A stretch of DNA of 64,000 nt from Bolinopsis microptera (taxonomy: Eukaryota > Ctenophora > Tentaculata > Lobata > Bolinopsidae): the NCBI RefSeq assembly GCF_026151205.1, contig NC_087084.1:3628845-3692844 (forward strand), read 5' to 3'. Below, piece after piece: positions 49,201-63,222 of the stretch. Position numbers and translations under genes: made by a program. Within the stretch, counting starts at the first letter, position 1. The number at the start of each line of letters is the position of its first letter. Under the pieces are notes generated by a model. That model was not told where the DNA came from and did not search any database. It saw nothing but the letters and a program-made list of their open reading frames with translations.

Positions 49201-52200
49201 GCTTCAAAATTTTGTTTTTTAAATCGAATTAGTGGAAATATTTGTCGTTTTCCCCCAGAGATTAGAAATTGATATTTAAATTTTTTCCCGCTTCATTCAC
49301 TTCCCCTAAGAATTTTTAATAGAAGGGCCCAGCTTGTGGGGATGCGATCTTGAAAAAAACTTCCTCGCTTATGAAAAGATGAGTCCCCCCCCCATAAATT
49401 CCCTTTTGCTTTGAAAATTTCCCAGTCGTCCTAAAATTTTGTAAAATCTAAAATTTAACCCTGTTGATCATTTTTTTATGATACACAGAACCCCCAAAAA
49501 TCAAGTTTTTTAATGTGACGGCGGGGCCCCACCCCGAATCCAAAAACCAAATTTTGCCCCCCCCCCCGTCAAAAAATGCAAAAAATTTTTTGTGGGGCGG
49601 GTCCATTTGAAATAAAAAGAAGACCTTCCCCGGGTTAATCTGTGTGAAGGGTTTGTGAGTTAACCAGTTAAACCCCAAAATGTCCCACAAATATTGATTT
49701 TAAAGAGTATGTTAATTGTTTATTTGAAAATTTTAAAGGGACGTGCCCTTGATTGTTTCCGGAAGAATGCTCTTTGTGTCGGGAAAAGCATAAGCATCAA
49801 GCAATGATATCATTTTTTGATGTTAGTTTTTAAAAAAAAAATTGACCTTTCCCTCCCCAATACTCCCCCATAATCCCCTAAATGTGGTCCCTGGTCGATT
49901 TTTTTCCTTGTTCTTTGAAAGTGTGTTGCCGGGGTTGCCCAGTGGGGCCCAGCTGTGCTCCGGAAAATCCCCTACAAGTTTAGCTAGGAAATCCAGGTCA
50001 ACATCGGTTATTTTTTTTGGGTTCCCTAAAATTGCACTTTGGGGGAATGCTCCTCTGCCCTGAATCAGACATTGAGTGGAGGGGAATTTTTTGAGGGGGA
50101 CGAAGTTGGTGATATAAAATTTTTTATTGCACAAATGTTGCTGCGCTTTGGTCTACAATGATGCCCCCTGCCCCTACGCTCAATGGGGGCCCGGAAGTCT
50201 CCCCATGTTCGGTTTTTTATAAAAAAAAATCCCCCGAAAGAGAGGGAACCCAAAATTTTTTTCCTTTTTGAAAGAAATCTCGGGAAAAATAAGTGTTCAA
50301 AAAAATTTAAGGGTTTTTTTTTTGTAAAAAACATATTTGTTAGGGGGGGGAAAGCTTTGTGTTTCTTTTAAAAAAATTTTACCCTTTTAAAAAGGCGTCA
50401 TCCAGGCATCGGGTTTAGTTGAAGAAAATCCCTACTCCCCCTTCTTGTTCTTTTTAAAAAAAGTCCATTTCCCCCCAACAGGGGTTTATTGTAGCTCTGT
50501 TACCGGATTGGGGTTTTTTTTTGGGGAAAACTGGGTTTAGAGTTGATTTTAAAATTTTTATATTAAAATTAATAGTATGTTTTTTTTTCCCTTCGTACTC
50601 TTTGTTTTTAAAATGTTTGTCGTGCTTTTAATTTTAAAACTTAAACTTAAATTTTAGTTAACTTTTTAAATTAAACCCCATCAAATTTTCCCTCTTTTCT
50701 TTTCCGGAACGGTATCAATCCTTTTATGAAATGATGGAGGGAGCGTTTTCTTTAGCGTTTTTGAAAAACCTCCACCGCTTAGCCCCAAAACCCCAAAACA
50801 TCTGAAAAACTCCGACCCTGTAAAACATGGTTTATTTTTAAAAAATTTACCCTTTTAAACGTGTGTATGACGCTTTTTTGTTTGAAAAACTTTTTTCCCT
50901 AATTTTTTTAAATTTTAAGATTTTGGAAACTATTTTCTAAACTTGTACAAAAAATACAATTACCCTTTAAAGTACCTGACGAAAAGAAAAAAGGGAACAA
51001 GCCTCGCCGGGCAAGAGTTTTTGTTTGCAGGGTCTTCCCAAACCCACCGGGGGGTCCAAAGGGTTTAAATTTAAAGAAATGAACAGGAAAAAAAAACCCG
51101 GGAAAGATTTATGAGATGTTTTTTGGATTGTTTTTTAGTCATTAGTCAAAAAATTTGTTCAACTTTCCCAAAGCATAAATTTAATTGTGTTGGGTTATAG
51201 ACCCTTTTAAAACCGGTTTAAAATGCTAACAAAATAAACAAATTTAAAATTTTTTGCTCAAATTTAAAAAGAATGCAATTCCAGAAAGTGAACCCCTTTG
51301 GGAAATTTTTTACACCCCGGGCCCCCGCAAACTTCCCCGGTTCGTCGGGAATGTAACGGGTTTTTGCTTTTCCTTCTTTGCTACGTTTTTCCCCCGAAAA
51401 CGTCGTCAAAGGTTTGTGTAGGGGTTGTTCCCCGATAGTTTTTTTAAAAAGGAATAAAAAGATTAATTTAATTTTTGTGCCAAAAAAACCCCAATCTTGT
51501 GGTCTCTTTTGTGCCACAAAAACATCAAAAAGTGACATTTTTTTTCCCCCGGCTCCGGGTGAAAGTGTTCCAAAAAACTATGAATTTAAAAGTGAAAATA
51601 AAGCTTTAAAAACTAAATTTTTAGCTACAAAAAAAAATTCAATGACAAAAATTAAAAAACAGTTTAAAATGGTTCCCCCTTTGGGGCATCCGTGGGAAAA
51701 GATTGGGGGTGAAAAGATGAAAGTTTAAGGGAAAATACAAAAAATTATTTCTTTTTATTTTTGTCGTTTAAAGTACAATGAAAATTTATTGAAAAAAATA
51801 AGTACTTTTTTTGCGAAATTTTTTCCCAAATTTTGGGGGAAAAATTTGGGGAAAACAATGAAATTAACAAAAATGAATAAGTCCTATTTTTCAAACTCAT
51901 GATAAATTTTGAAATATTTAAACCAATACAATTAATCACAAAGGAGGTTTTGGGTTTAAGTTCAAAAAAAAATTCACAGAAATTAAAAAGTTAAATTGGG
52001 GTTTTAAAAAGCCGTATTTAAAAGTTGGAAAAAAATTGGAGTTTTTGAATATTACCAATTTTAAAATTTAAAAACCTTCAATATTTTGCTGGGGGAAAAA
52101 TTTTTAAAACCTTTCCCCAGGCTTAGGTAATTTAAACCCCATTTTGTATGCCCCCAAATTACGCCGTGGTCCGAACCTGGGAAAAGATTATGGGTGGGAG

Positions 52201-55200
52201 TTTATTGTAGTTCAATATGATAAGGCAAATGCTAGTACCCTTTTCCCGACATTTATTTTAAAAAAAAATGCTGCCCCTCGTTTAACCCTTCCCCCCGTTG
52301 GGACGATTACCCTTTAAAGGGCATTGGGGTTTAAAGGGGGTTTTTTTACAAAAAAACCCCCCAAAAGCCATTTTGGAAATTTGCCTTTTTAAAAAGGGGG
52401 TGACAGTCCCCTGTTTATTGATCCCGGGCGTTTTTTTTTTGCCAATAAAAGCAGGGGGAAATTTAACTAGTTTTAGTCATTGTGCGTGATTAGAACCTTG
52501 GAGGGGGGTTTGGTTTTAAAAATAAATTGAAGTGATACGAATGTTTTTTCGTGCCCGGATTTTAAAGCAGGGATTTGTTGCTAAATGTTTGGGCCCATCC
52601 GTTTTTATCTTTAAGCTGTTGTAGTGAGGAGGCATTTTAACAGTTTCTCCGTGTTTTAAGACCCAAAAAAAACTGCCCCACAGATTATAGGGGAGAAGTT
52701 GTTTAAAAAGAGGTTTATTTGAGATCGTGTTTGGGGTGCCCCGGTAACTGAGTTATGTAAGGTTAACACCCTTTTTCCTGGTCACAGGGGAAATATCACA
52801 CTGGGAGTACACAATCAAAGATTTTAACAATGAAAGTTGGGGTTTAAGGAAACACATGCGACGCAGGAATCTTTGAGGTCAGTTTCTGAGGGGCAATGGA
52901 AAAGGGTTTGGTTAAAGTTTTTGTACGGGGGAAATTAATTCATTTACAAAAATTTTGATCACCCTGTTTCAAGCTGGACTTTTCGATATTAATACCGGGG
53001 TGTGTGACCTTTGGAAAAATAAGGCCCTTTAAAGATAATAACCAAAAAGTAAAATGTGTCAGTGTACAAGGGGAAAAACCCAGAAGGGCCCGTGGGCCCC
53101 CCAAAAAATATGGACCAGAACGCTCAGATTAGAACCCATACCCTTTTTTTGTTTTTGGGTTTAAGGAGATTTATAGACTTTCAAAAGGGAAAATTTACGT
53201 TTTTTCAATCTTCGAGATATTTGTGGGCCCGTTCCCCCCTGAGTAGTTATCTTCAGAGTTTCCTTAACCCCGTATCTTTTCCCATCCCCCCATCTTATTT
53301 ATCCCCGTTCTTATCCCATCCCCGATTTATCCCATCCTGTATCTTTTCCCTTCCCGTTTTATTATCCCCGTAAAACACCCTTTTTATTAAAAAAAATTAA
53401 AAAAATCCTTGATTTTTTTTTACCCATCACAATAAGATCTTCCCTTCCCCTTCCACCAATTTCCCTACCCCTTTTTTTAACACTATTAAAAATCAACCAA
53501 CACCTAAAATTAAATTTTTCCCGACCCCCAAACCTTTAACCCCTTATTCTTTAAACCCAAATTTAAAAAAAACCCAAATTTTAAAAGTTTCATACGGAAA
53601 CCAAATTTTAAACCCCCTTTAAAATTATTTTCAACTTTTTGCTCAGCCCAAAACATGTAAAAAAAAATAAATTTTTAAAAATGAAACGTCTTGTGTGTTT
53701 TTGTTGCTAAAAATTTTTTCACAAAATTTTTGCCAAAAGTTTTCCATTTTTTTTAAAAACTTGTAAAAAGGAAAATTGTTGTCAATTAAAAAATAAATTT
53801 TTCGGCCCAATTTTTTAGGGGGGAAATTGTTATCCATATTTAAACCCCCAAAAATTCTGTGATCTTTACGCCAGAGATAAAACAAAATTAGCAATTCCTT
53901 GCTTTGCAAAAGGGGGTTGGTATTAATAAAAAGATTTGGTATTTATGAAAAGAACCCCCCAAAAAAATTTAAATTTTATTAATACGAAGTAAAAACTAAA
54001 TTTAAATTTAAAAATAATTTCCCCAAAAAAACGGGGGGTGAGGTTGGTTAAAAAGGGTTTCCCAAAAAGTTTCATGGGGTCCAAATCTCTTGCTCGTCTA
54101 TGTTGGATCGGGCTGAGTGAGGGGGAAAATATTTTTAACTTTGTTTAGTTGATAAAAAACCAATTGTTATTTCCTTGTTTATGGGAAAATTTTGTTTTTT
54201 AAATTTAAATTGTTATTTCAATTTTTAACCCCCTGTTTAAAAATGACACACCCCCTTTTTCCTATAATCAAAGGGTCCCTTTTTTGTTAAGAGCAAATTC
54301 CCCCTTTCCAAATTCCCATACAAAAGGGATCCCGGGGCCCTAACGGACTGTAAAAAAAGTGCTGGGATGCGCTTTACCGGGTTGTGTTTTGGTGTTGTTC
54401 TAGTTTTTTGTTTCTTCTGTCTTGGGTTTTGGGAGTGGTGCTTGTTTTGGGAATACCTTGGGGGGGTGGGTTTTAAAATTTTGAAAAATAAACTAAGGCT
54501 ATTTATAAACTTTTTAAAATTTTAATTTTGTTTTTATTATTATTTATTATATATATATAACCCTAAAAGCTGGCGTGGTGTAAACCCAACTTGGATTTAA
54601 AATTTTTTTTAAATTTCAGAACTGAAGGATGGCCCAAAATCAAGGGGGCTCGAGTGCCCGGAATGGGGTTTTCCCGACCCCTTTTGGGAAATTGGGACAG
54701 TGGTTAGTGGCCCCACCCTACTGCTTAAAAAAGCACTTAAATAAGAATTTTATTCAATTTAGGGGGAAGGGCCTTTTTAAAGCCCAAAACTTTTCAATTA
54801 AACTCAAACCTTTCCCCTTTGGGGTTCCCCCCTTGTTTAATTTAGTTTGCATTTATGGAATTTTTATTTCTCGGCAAGTGCCCACCATTTTGATTTAAAC
54901 TTTTAGCAAAAGAAACTCTCTTGTAATGTACAATTTCAAGAAAATTTTTCCCCTGCATTTCAGACACTTTTAACTGTAGTAGCTAAATTTTTAAAAATTA
55001 CCTCTTTAGTAATTTTTTCCCGGATTTTTGGGTGTGAAATCTTAAAAACAAAATTCACCAGTGTTGGGCTGATAAAAAAAAACCAAAAAAATATTTTGCG
55101 GGAAAAGGAAAGGGAAAAAAAAATTTAAGGAAAAAAAAATTTAAATTGTATTGCCCTTAAAATTTAATAATGGTACATAAAAAATATAAGTAGACAATTT

Positions 55201-55686
55201 ATAATAAACTTGTTGGTCCCAAATACAACCCCAAAATTTCCCCCCGATAACAAAATTAAAAAAAGCTAAACTTTTTCTGTCCCTTTAAAAGTGGGTTTCT
55301 TAAGGGGTACAGAAAAAGATAATTCTAATTTATAATATAAGCGAGACGATATGGGGTCGTTCAATTTTTTAGTAATTTAGCCGAGGGGGGGGGGGGTTTC
55401 CAAAAATTTAAGGTTAGAGGGGGGGGGGGGGGGGGGGGTTTTGGCCGTTGTTACGTTTAATTTAAAAATTTTTTTTTTTTTAACCCCCTAGAAATAACAA
55501 TTTGACAAAAAAATTTTTAAATTTAAATTTTTTACTTTAATTTCCCTTTGATGGTGTAAAATTTAAAAAATTTTATCAATATCGGGTATTAAAAGTTTAA
55601 ATGTTTAGAATGTTTTTGGCGGATATCATAACAAGATTTGGGTCATTTATGGGTTGCATGATAGGGTGCATGAAAAGTAGATCGTA
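43231..55686. other. 12-kb stretch with no supportable gene
   Basis: Both strands and all frames were scanned for family motifs, and none was found. A C/T-rich simple repeat (cccatccccgatttatccca type) lies at about 53,230-53,360, and a G-run pair at 55,384-55,440. Confidence 0.5.
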
Positions 55687-58600
55687 CAGTCAAAAAAGGT
55701 TTTTTTTTGGACAAAAAATTTGCCAAAAAAGGATTTTAAAAGGGAAAAAGGTCGGGACAGGGCCCGGGAATCTTCCCCCGAATTCCCCCAAAAATTTTTG
55801 ACTTGAGCAAAAAACCACAATTACCCCCTTTTTTTTCACCTTTTTTTCCCCTTTGGGTTTTTCCCCAAATAAGTAAGTTTTGGATATCTAGAAAAATTTT
55901 TTGTTTAAAGCAGTGTGTTTGAAAAAAAGAAGAAAAATTTTTTTTTAACAATTTTCAAAAAAAAATTATTTTTAAATTTAAAATTCCCAAAAAAATTAAA
56001 AAATTTTCAAATATTTCCAAAAAAATATTTTTTAAAAAAAAATGTTCACAATTACATTACCGTATAATTTAACTAATTTTTTTTAAAACTTTTGAAAATT
56101 TTTCATTTCATTTTTTGGATTTCGAAATTTGTAGGAATAACCCCTATTTTCCACTTTTTACACATTTAATCTGTAATTTAAAAAGTTCTGAATGTCGTAA
56201 AAAAAGTTCTAGATTGAACCAATGTGTTCAAAACTGAAAGGAAAAAACTTTTTTTGACAACCTTTTGGGTTAGATTTAAATTTAAATTTAAATTTTTTTT
56301 AAACAAATTTTTTTAACAAATATTCAAAAAAATTTTAAAATTATTTTCGTCAAATTATTTTAAAAATTTAAAAAAAACGAATAATTAAAACCTTTTCATT
56401 AAATTAATCCCCGGAAAAACGAAGCGTATTTTTTTATAAACCTATATTTCTAGATAAGAGGGCTTTTATGAGTCTCAGTGGCCAAAAAATGGTAAAAGGT
56501 TTTGGGGGGACTAAGCGTAGGTATACGATAGTTTTCCCGAGTTTTAAAAAGTATTTCAAATTAAGTTGCAAACGGCGAACTTTATATTAAAAAAAATTTT
56601 TTTTACAGTATATGGAAAGTGGTAAATTTGGGGGGGAAAAGCTAGTTATCAGCGGGTTGGGGGGTTCGGATCAGATAGAAAAAATTTTTCCCCTCCTTTT
56701 TGGGAATTATGAATAACTAAAAGAATAACTAAAATAATTGTAATTAACTAGCAAGGTGAAATGAAAAAGTCATCCCGGGCCCAAAAAAAAATTTATGCCC
56801 TTTTAAAAAAATTTTTTATAGCCCTTTTTTTTTTTCCCGGTGGATTCCAGGACTTTTTTTTAAATTATGCCATGGGAAGGGGCCGTGTTAAACGGTAAAG
56901 GGTTTTAAAATTTTAAACAAAAGGGGTTTTTGATTTAGTCTGCGAATATTGTAAAGATTAAAAAAGAATGGAACTGGTCTCGGTTTGAAAGTTTTTTCCC
57001 CGAGGGGGGATAAATGTTTATAACCTGAGAAGCTCGCTTGCAGCGGGTGATGATTTTGGTTTGGGTTTAGAATGGAAAAGCAAATCGCTGCAGCGTTTTT
57101 TTTCGGCCCGGGAGTCTCCAAAAAAGACTGTCAGTATTGGGTTATTAATATTCCCCTGGGAACGCGACGGGCCCCCCCAAAAATCACTAATCGTAATCAG
57201 TAAATTCGAAAAAAAATACGCGCTTATTTTTAAAAATTTTACCCTTTAAGAATTTAAGGCCCAAATTTTTTCCCTATTTCAGTATTTCTTGAATTTTTTA
57301 AACGGGGGTATTTTTCAGGGATTTTTTTGAGTATTTAACCCTCGATTTTCAGGGTGGCATATTTGGGGCAATTGTCTGAAAATTTGAGGGGGGGGTTTAT
57401 CCAATGTTTTTGCTTTTCTGCTTTGGAAAAAAGATTAAAATGATTTAAACAGTTGCAACTGTGTTTTTAATGAGTTTTTTGGAGCTGTACTCATAAGAGG
57501 GGTCATGGTACATGGGCCCCCTTGGGTTTAAACCCTTCCCTCCCCCCCCCAGTTATCGGATTAGGGCTTTTTATTTAGCCTGAGTGTGGTAAAAAAAGAT
57601 AGAATGTTTTTTTGGCCCCGATGTGGGGAAGCTGCTGCACTTTAGTTGGTTGAAGTTTTCGGGGGGGGGTTTGTTTTAGAATTTTAAAGTCTAGCTTTTT
57701 AAATATTCCCATTTTTTTGATGAAAAAACTGCAGTTAAAAATTTCCGGGCTGTTTTTGGGAGTGGTTTTAGAAAAATTTTCCCAATTTAAAAAATTTTTA
57801 CACTTTAAACGATAGATGCGATCGTTCTGAATTAAACCGATCCCTTAAACCCAATCCGTGGATGACTGGGGGGTGTTGATCCAGTAAAAGGTGGGACAGC
57901 CCCCATGAAATAATGAATTGTTGAGTCTTTTAGTTTATAATCGAATTTGCTCGTGTTTGCCCAAAAATGCTGTAAAAATGCATTATAATTTGCAATAGGC
58001 CCTTAATTGGGGAAAATTTATTTTGAAAAAGATGGCGCGAAAAAGGTTGGAAAGACGGGAAATTATAAGAATTTTTTATTTGTTAGCGAAATTGATTGGG
58101 GGTTTAATGTTTTCCCCAAACGTAATCCGGGGGGACAGGATGTAGGATACCGTAAAGAGGCTTTTTTGAAAGATTTTGTGCCCCCCCCTTTTTCTGGATC
58201 AAAAACCACCAGTGGTGGAGTTTGGGAAGGATCGGCCCATTCAGAAGATTGATCTATCGATAAAGTGTTTTTTAGATGCTTTTTATTGGCAAAAATTTTT
58301 AAAAACCGGACCATAAAGCATGTTTGGAGAAATTTTTATGGAATGACCCCAGATCGTTTAAATGGGGGGTGGGGTGGAAAATGAACATGGGGGATGTACC
58401 CCCGAATTTTTGGGGTACGCTCCGAAAAAAATCATTTCAAAACTTCCCTTGCAAATGGTTTAAAATAGGTTGTGGCAATGCTTTTTAAAATGAGAAAAGC
58501 AGGAAAACATTGTGGGGTCAACCCGCCTTTAAAAAGTAGGACAATTTTCACCAAAATTTAGCTGAGGGTCATAAGTAAAAAACTTATTTGTTATATGGTT

Positions 58601-59355
58601 ATTTAAAATACTGCTTCGATTTCCCCCATTATTTTTAAAGAAAAAGGGTTAATTTTTCGTGTTATGTAAATTTTTAAAAAAATTTGACGAGAAAATTTTT
58701 TTTTAAATTTTTTAATATTGTTAAAAAATTTTATTAATAATTAATTAATTATTAATCCAAAAGGGTTTTCAGATAAAAAATTGTTCTCTTTAAAGTTTTT
58801 TAACAATTGGTTCAATCTGAACTTTTTACGACATTCCCGAAGTGTTTTATTAGGGGGATTCAAGTGGTAAAAAAATGGTAAAAAGTGGTTTTTCTTACAA
58901 ATTTCGAAAAATCCAAAATATTGAAGTGAAAAATTTTTATAAGTTTTATAAAATTTTGTTCATTATAGTGTAATGTTAAAATTTTGAACATTTTTTTCAA
59001 AAATATTTTTTGAAATATTTGGAAAAAATTTTTTAATTTTTTTTAAATTTAATTTAATTTAAATTTAATTTTTTTTTTGAAAAAGTTGTTAGAGGGAAAA
59101 AATTGTTTTCTTTGTTTTCTAAAACATGCTTTTTAAATAAAATTTTTTAGGGTATCCCGAACGGGAATTATTTGCCCGGAAAAAACCCAAAATGGTAAAA
59201 AGGGGGGTAAAAAAGGGGGTAATTGGGGGTTTTTTTCAATCAGAAATTTTTGGGAATTTCTGGAATGATTCCTGGGACCTGTCCCCACCCTTTCCTTAAA
59301 ATGCTTTGTTGGAAAATTTTTTCCCAAAAAAGGGTAAAATAGGGTTTTTTGACTG
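55687..59355. mobile_element. Fold-back element FB3 (related to FB2)
   Basis: The ends are CAGTCAAAAAA (55,687) and TTTTTTGACTG (59,355), each flanked by TA. Inward, ggacagggcccgggaatc at about 55,754 mirrors ggacctgtcccc at about 59,276, and the caattaccccc segment mirrors gggggtaattggg. Arms extend at least 750 bp each. The inner parts share FB2 phrases (accactttttaccac, a gaaccaatgtgttc-type block). TA target and CAGT-like ends fit a Tc1/mariner-type non-autonomous family. Confidence 0.7.
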
Positions 59356-59391
59356 TACTAAGAGAAAAGTTTTTTTTAGGAAAAAAAACAA

Positions 59392-59431
<40 letters not shown>

Positions 59432-59432
59432 G
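59392..59432. repeat. Poly-G tract
   Basis: About 38 G residues just outside FB3, followed by tggcccctg. It may be an amplified homopolymer artefact. Confidence 0.8.
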
Positions 59433-59824
59433 GCCCCTGTTAGTAATTTTTGTGTCGGAGGGGGGGGTTGGGTTTGATTACGGTTGATTTTCGGAAGGGG
59501 GGGGGGGGGAAAGGGGGGGAAAAATTTCTAAAATATTTATTAAATAAAATGTGAACGCCCCCAAAATATTATATAATATATATGGATCCGTGATTTTTGA
59601 CACCCCGGCCCCAGTGCATTTAAATTTTTAAAAAGGGGCTAGGAATCCAGTCGGAAAAAAAAAAAACGGCTCCCCATATTTTTTTTAAAAACAATCCTAA
59701 ATTTTCGCCGCCTCCGCGCCGGGATAAGATTTCTTTTACTTTGCTATTAATTAAGGGGTTTTTATTCATTAATAGTTTTTAATTTCATTAGTTTTTATTC
59801 ATTTTTCCCAAAAATTGTAAAGTT

Positions 59825-59900
59825 TCCCTTTCGGGTCCAAACTCGCGATCTGCTAATTAACCGACGGTTTAAACCAACTAGGCTACATTCCATGTGCGCT
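59825..59900 (-). other. tRNA-like segment (decayed tRNA or tRNA-derived SINE head)
   Basis: On the minus strand the bases read tgtagcctagttggttt, a good A-box-like sequence (consensus TRGYNNARNNGG). About 35 bases later comes gcgagtttggaccc, a B-box-like sequence (consensus GGTTCGANTCC). Spacing is right for a tRNA-derived promoter. The acceptor and anticodon stems do not pair convincingly, so a functional tRNA is unlikely as read. Confidence 0.3.
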
Positions 59901-61084
59901 TTTTGAAAATATTTAATATATTTTCTTCGCGCGTTCCTGCAACACCTACACCATCACCAACAGTCCTACTACCATACGGGGATGGGAAAAATTTTGGACC
60001 GACAAATATTTTGGTTTTTGGTAACGCGAAAGTTAAGCGCAAGAACGGGAATCTCAGGCCGGGGCATTTGCGATTCGAACACTTCTCGGATAAATTAAAT
60101 TTAAAAGTACGTGCGCGGGTTACGGTGAAAAACCGAGGCGACTATTTTAAAGTTGATTTTTTTAATTTTGTTGACAAAAAAGCGGCGGGGGCTAGGAAAT
60201 TTTATGGTAGGAATTAGTTCTAGATTCCTCATTTATGCCAGGGGAACCCCGGCATCAATTTTAAAAACGAAAATTTTCCCACAAAAACCTAAAACATATC
60301 CTTGTTTTTTTTTACGGGGTAAAAGCTTTTTAAAGACTTCAAAAAACATGAAAAAATAAAATTTTGGGCCAAAGAAAAGAATTTTGTGGTGCAAAAAACG
60401 CGAATTAAAAGGGAAAAAATTATTTAAAACTCTCAGTCTTGACCCACATCCCGCTATATATTAAAAACTCAACATAATTTTTGAAAAACAAAAATTTAAT
60501 TTTTTCAAATTAAAAATTAAGTCAAAAATAACCAAAATATTCGATTGGCAAAACACATAGTTAAAAGAATTTATTATAATTTTTTTGCTCTAAGTGCGGC
60601 ACTGCGTTTAAACCCACATCTAAAACAGCTTAGCAAAACCGGCCAAAAAATAAAAAAACTGGGGTCGCCCCCCTAAACCATAAACCTAAATATTTTTAAG
60701 ATAAAGGGGATTTTTTCGAGAAAATTTACATCTGATTTTGGGGATATTCAATTATACCCATTCCATTTCCCAAGATGTAGTCACGCCTTAAAAACCAAAA
60801 GCGTTAAAAAGGACCGTTTGCCTGAAAAGGCTTTATACCCCCAATTACACTTTTGGGACACAAACTCAACCTAAAACGGCCGAACAAAAAATTTATCGCC
60901 ACTTTGGGGGGGATTTTTCCCCCAGATATTTCACACGCAGCACTAATATGAAGTTCATTATCGAATTGTAGTTTAAAAGGATATTAGACGTTTTACATTA
61001 AAATTGGTCATAAAAATAATTATGTTCGGAAAACGATATAATTGTTATTTAAAAAGTCCGTTAAGGGTTTTTTGGGACCCATGT

Positions 61085-63110
61085 AGGGGGGGGGTATTGG
61101 GGGTCTATGCCGCCTAGGCCCGGGCCTTTTTTTTATTCTAGAGACAACGGAGTTTTTTGGGCTTGGGGGACCGGGACATTGGGGACCGGACGCATGGCGG
61201 ACCCGGGGGAATTGGGGGACCCTTTCGGGCATTGGCGACTCGGGGCGACATTGGTGGACATTTGCGGACATTGGTGGACATAGCACAAAACATTTTTTAG
61301 AATTTTCCCCAAAGAGGACCTAGGTGGAGAGGGGAAATAAAAGGGATGACTGAGGGAGAGGACTCGGGAGGGGACTGAAGAGACTAGGGGGAAGGACCTG
61401 AAGGGAGGGCTGGGGAAGGGTGGGGAGGAACTGAGGGGAGGGGAGGAAAAAGGGGAGAGGAGGAGGCCCAAGGGGGCCCCAGGAAAAAGGGCCCCCGGGA
61501 AAGGAGGGGGGGGACTAGGGGGGGGAGGAAAGAGGCTGGGAAGAAAACCCCCCGGAGGAGGAGGGGGGAAGATGGGAGGGGGCATCTAATTTATTTCCAT
61601 TTTGTCCGTTTTTGTCCTTTTTTTGTCGTTTTTGCCCGCTCTTTTTTTTCCTTTGAAAATGGGTCCCGAAAACGGTGGAGGAGGATGAGGGGGGGGGGGA
61701 AAAGGGGGACGGGGGGATGGGGGAAAAGACCCAAGGGGGGCCGAGGAGGGGGAGGACCCAGGGGGGGGGGGACGAGGAATGGGAGGATCCCCCGGAGAGG
61801 CCCAGGAGGGGGACCCAGGGCGGGCCCCAGGAGGAGGGATTTTGGGAGGAGGGGACTTTTGGTTTGAGGTTGGGGGGGACAAAACCGGAGGGGGGGGAAA
61901 CCCTGGGGGGGGGACTGAAAACAAAACCGGGAGGGGAAGGAAGATAGGGGGGGGAAGATCGAAATTTATTTCCATTTTTTTTTTTTTGTCCTTTTCCCCC
62001 TCTTTTTTTTTCCGTTTTAAAAAATATGGGGGACCGAACGGTTGAGGGGGATGGGGAGGGGGGAGGAAGAAGACGGGGGAGATCGGGAAGACCCGGGAAG
62101 GGTCGAGGGGGGAGAACCCAGGAAGGGGGGAGGACTGAGGGGGATGAGAGGGGGACTGCATGAGAAAAGGGGGAAAGGACTGGGGGAGTACTGGGAGGAG
62201 GGCTGGAGGATGGCTGGGGGGATGGCTAGGAGGATGAAAAAGGGGGAGGGGGGGACTCGGAAATCGGAGTAAGAAAGACGACCAAAGACTTAAAAATTAA
62301 AAACTGAGGAAGGAACTGAATGGAAGGGGGGAAGGGAGTGGGAGGGGAAAACTGAGGGGGAGGGGATGTGAAACTGGAAAAGGATAAGGGAACTGGGGAG
62401 GGGGACTGAGGACCGGGGAAAGAAGGAGGATAAAGAAGGGGGGGCCCCAAAGGGGAACTGGGGGAGACCCAGGGGGACTGAAGAGGGCGGGGAGAGACTG
62501 GAAGGGGGGAGGGGGGGGGGAAAACTCAGAGGGGGGGACAGGAACGAAAAAACTGGGGAGGAGGGGGGAGGGGACTAAATTGGGGGGAACGGGGGGGAAA
62601 AACTGGGGAGGGGGAAGATGAGAAAAAGGGGGAGAGGACGGGGGAAAGGGAGGGTGAGAGGAGGAGGAGGACCCAGGAAAGGTAGGAGGAGAGGAGAGGA
62701 GGGGAGGAGGAGGGGAGGACGAGAGGAGGTGGGACAGGGGGAAGAAGGGGGGCCGGGGGGGGGGGGAGGGGAAGAGGATGAGGAAGATCAGAAGCCCCAG
62801 GGGGAGGGGGGGAAGAGTAGGGGGAGGAAGCATCTAAATGTTATTTCCATTTTTGTCCTTTTTGTCTCTCTATTTTTTGTCTGTTTTCAAAATATAGGGA
62901 CCAACGGAAAAAAACAACCCCCAAAAACAGCAAAAATTGAACTTTTTATTTAAAAATTTTTATGTTCCATTAATTTCCATTAATGTCCGCTATGTCCGCA
63001 ACCCCGTCTATGTCCGCCTTTCCGCATTCCGCCTATGTCCCCTATTCCGCCTTATGTCCTCTAGTCCTTCCTTTTTGGTTCTATAGACAAGCGGACATAA
63101 CGGAGGGACA
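61085..63110. repeat. Purine-tract satellite flanked by inverted GGACAT repeats
   Basis: The left flank (about 61,150-61,285) repeats ggacattggtggacatttgc. The right flank (about 62,965-63,070) repeats its complement, tgtccgctatgtccgc. Between them are long G/A-rich tracts (ggggactgaggggga type) broken three times by a T-rich ~80-bp segment (ttatttccatttttgtcctt) at about 61,588, 61,968 and 62,833. Pro/Gly-rich open frames here are by-products of the tracts. Confidence 0.75.
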
Positions 63111-63181
63111 CCCCCCCCCCCGTCCCATTTGACAGAATGCAGGAAGGAAGACAGGACACGGGCATGGGAAACTTTCCCTGT

Positions 63182-63185
<4 letters not shown>

Positions 63186-63222
<37 letters not shown>
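63186..63222. repeat. Poly-C tract
   Basis: About 37 C residues, then aaaaaaggcgccccctg. The proline-rich frame across it is not a gene. Confidence 0.85.

Noticed and set aside
61133-62833. Proline- or glycine-rich proteins of 75-190 codons
   Set aside because: They are translations of G/A-rich tandem tracts, open in several frames on both strands, with no domain or start context.
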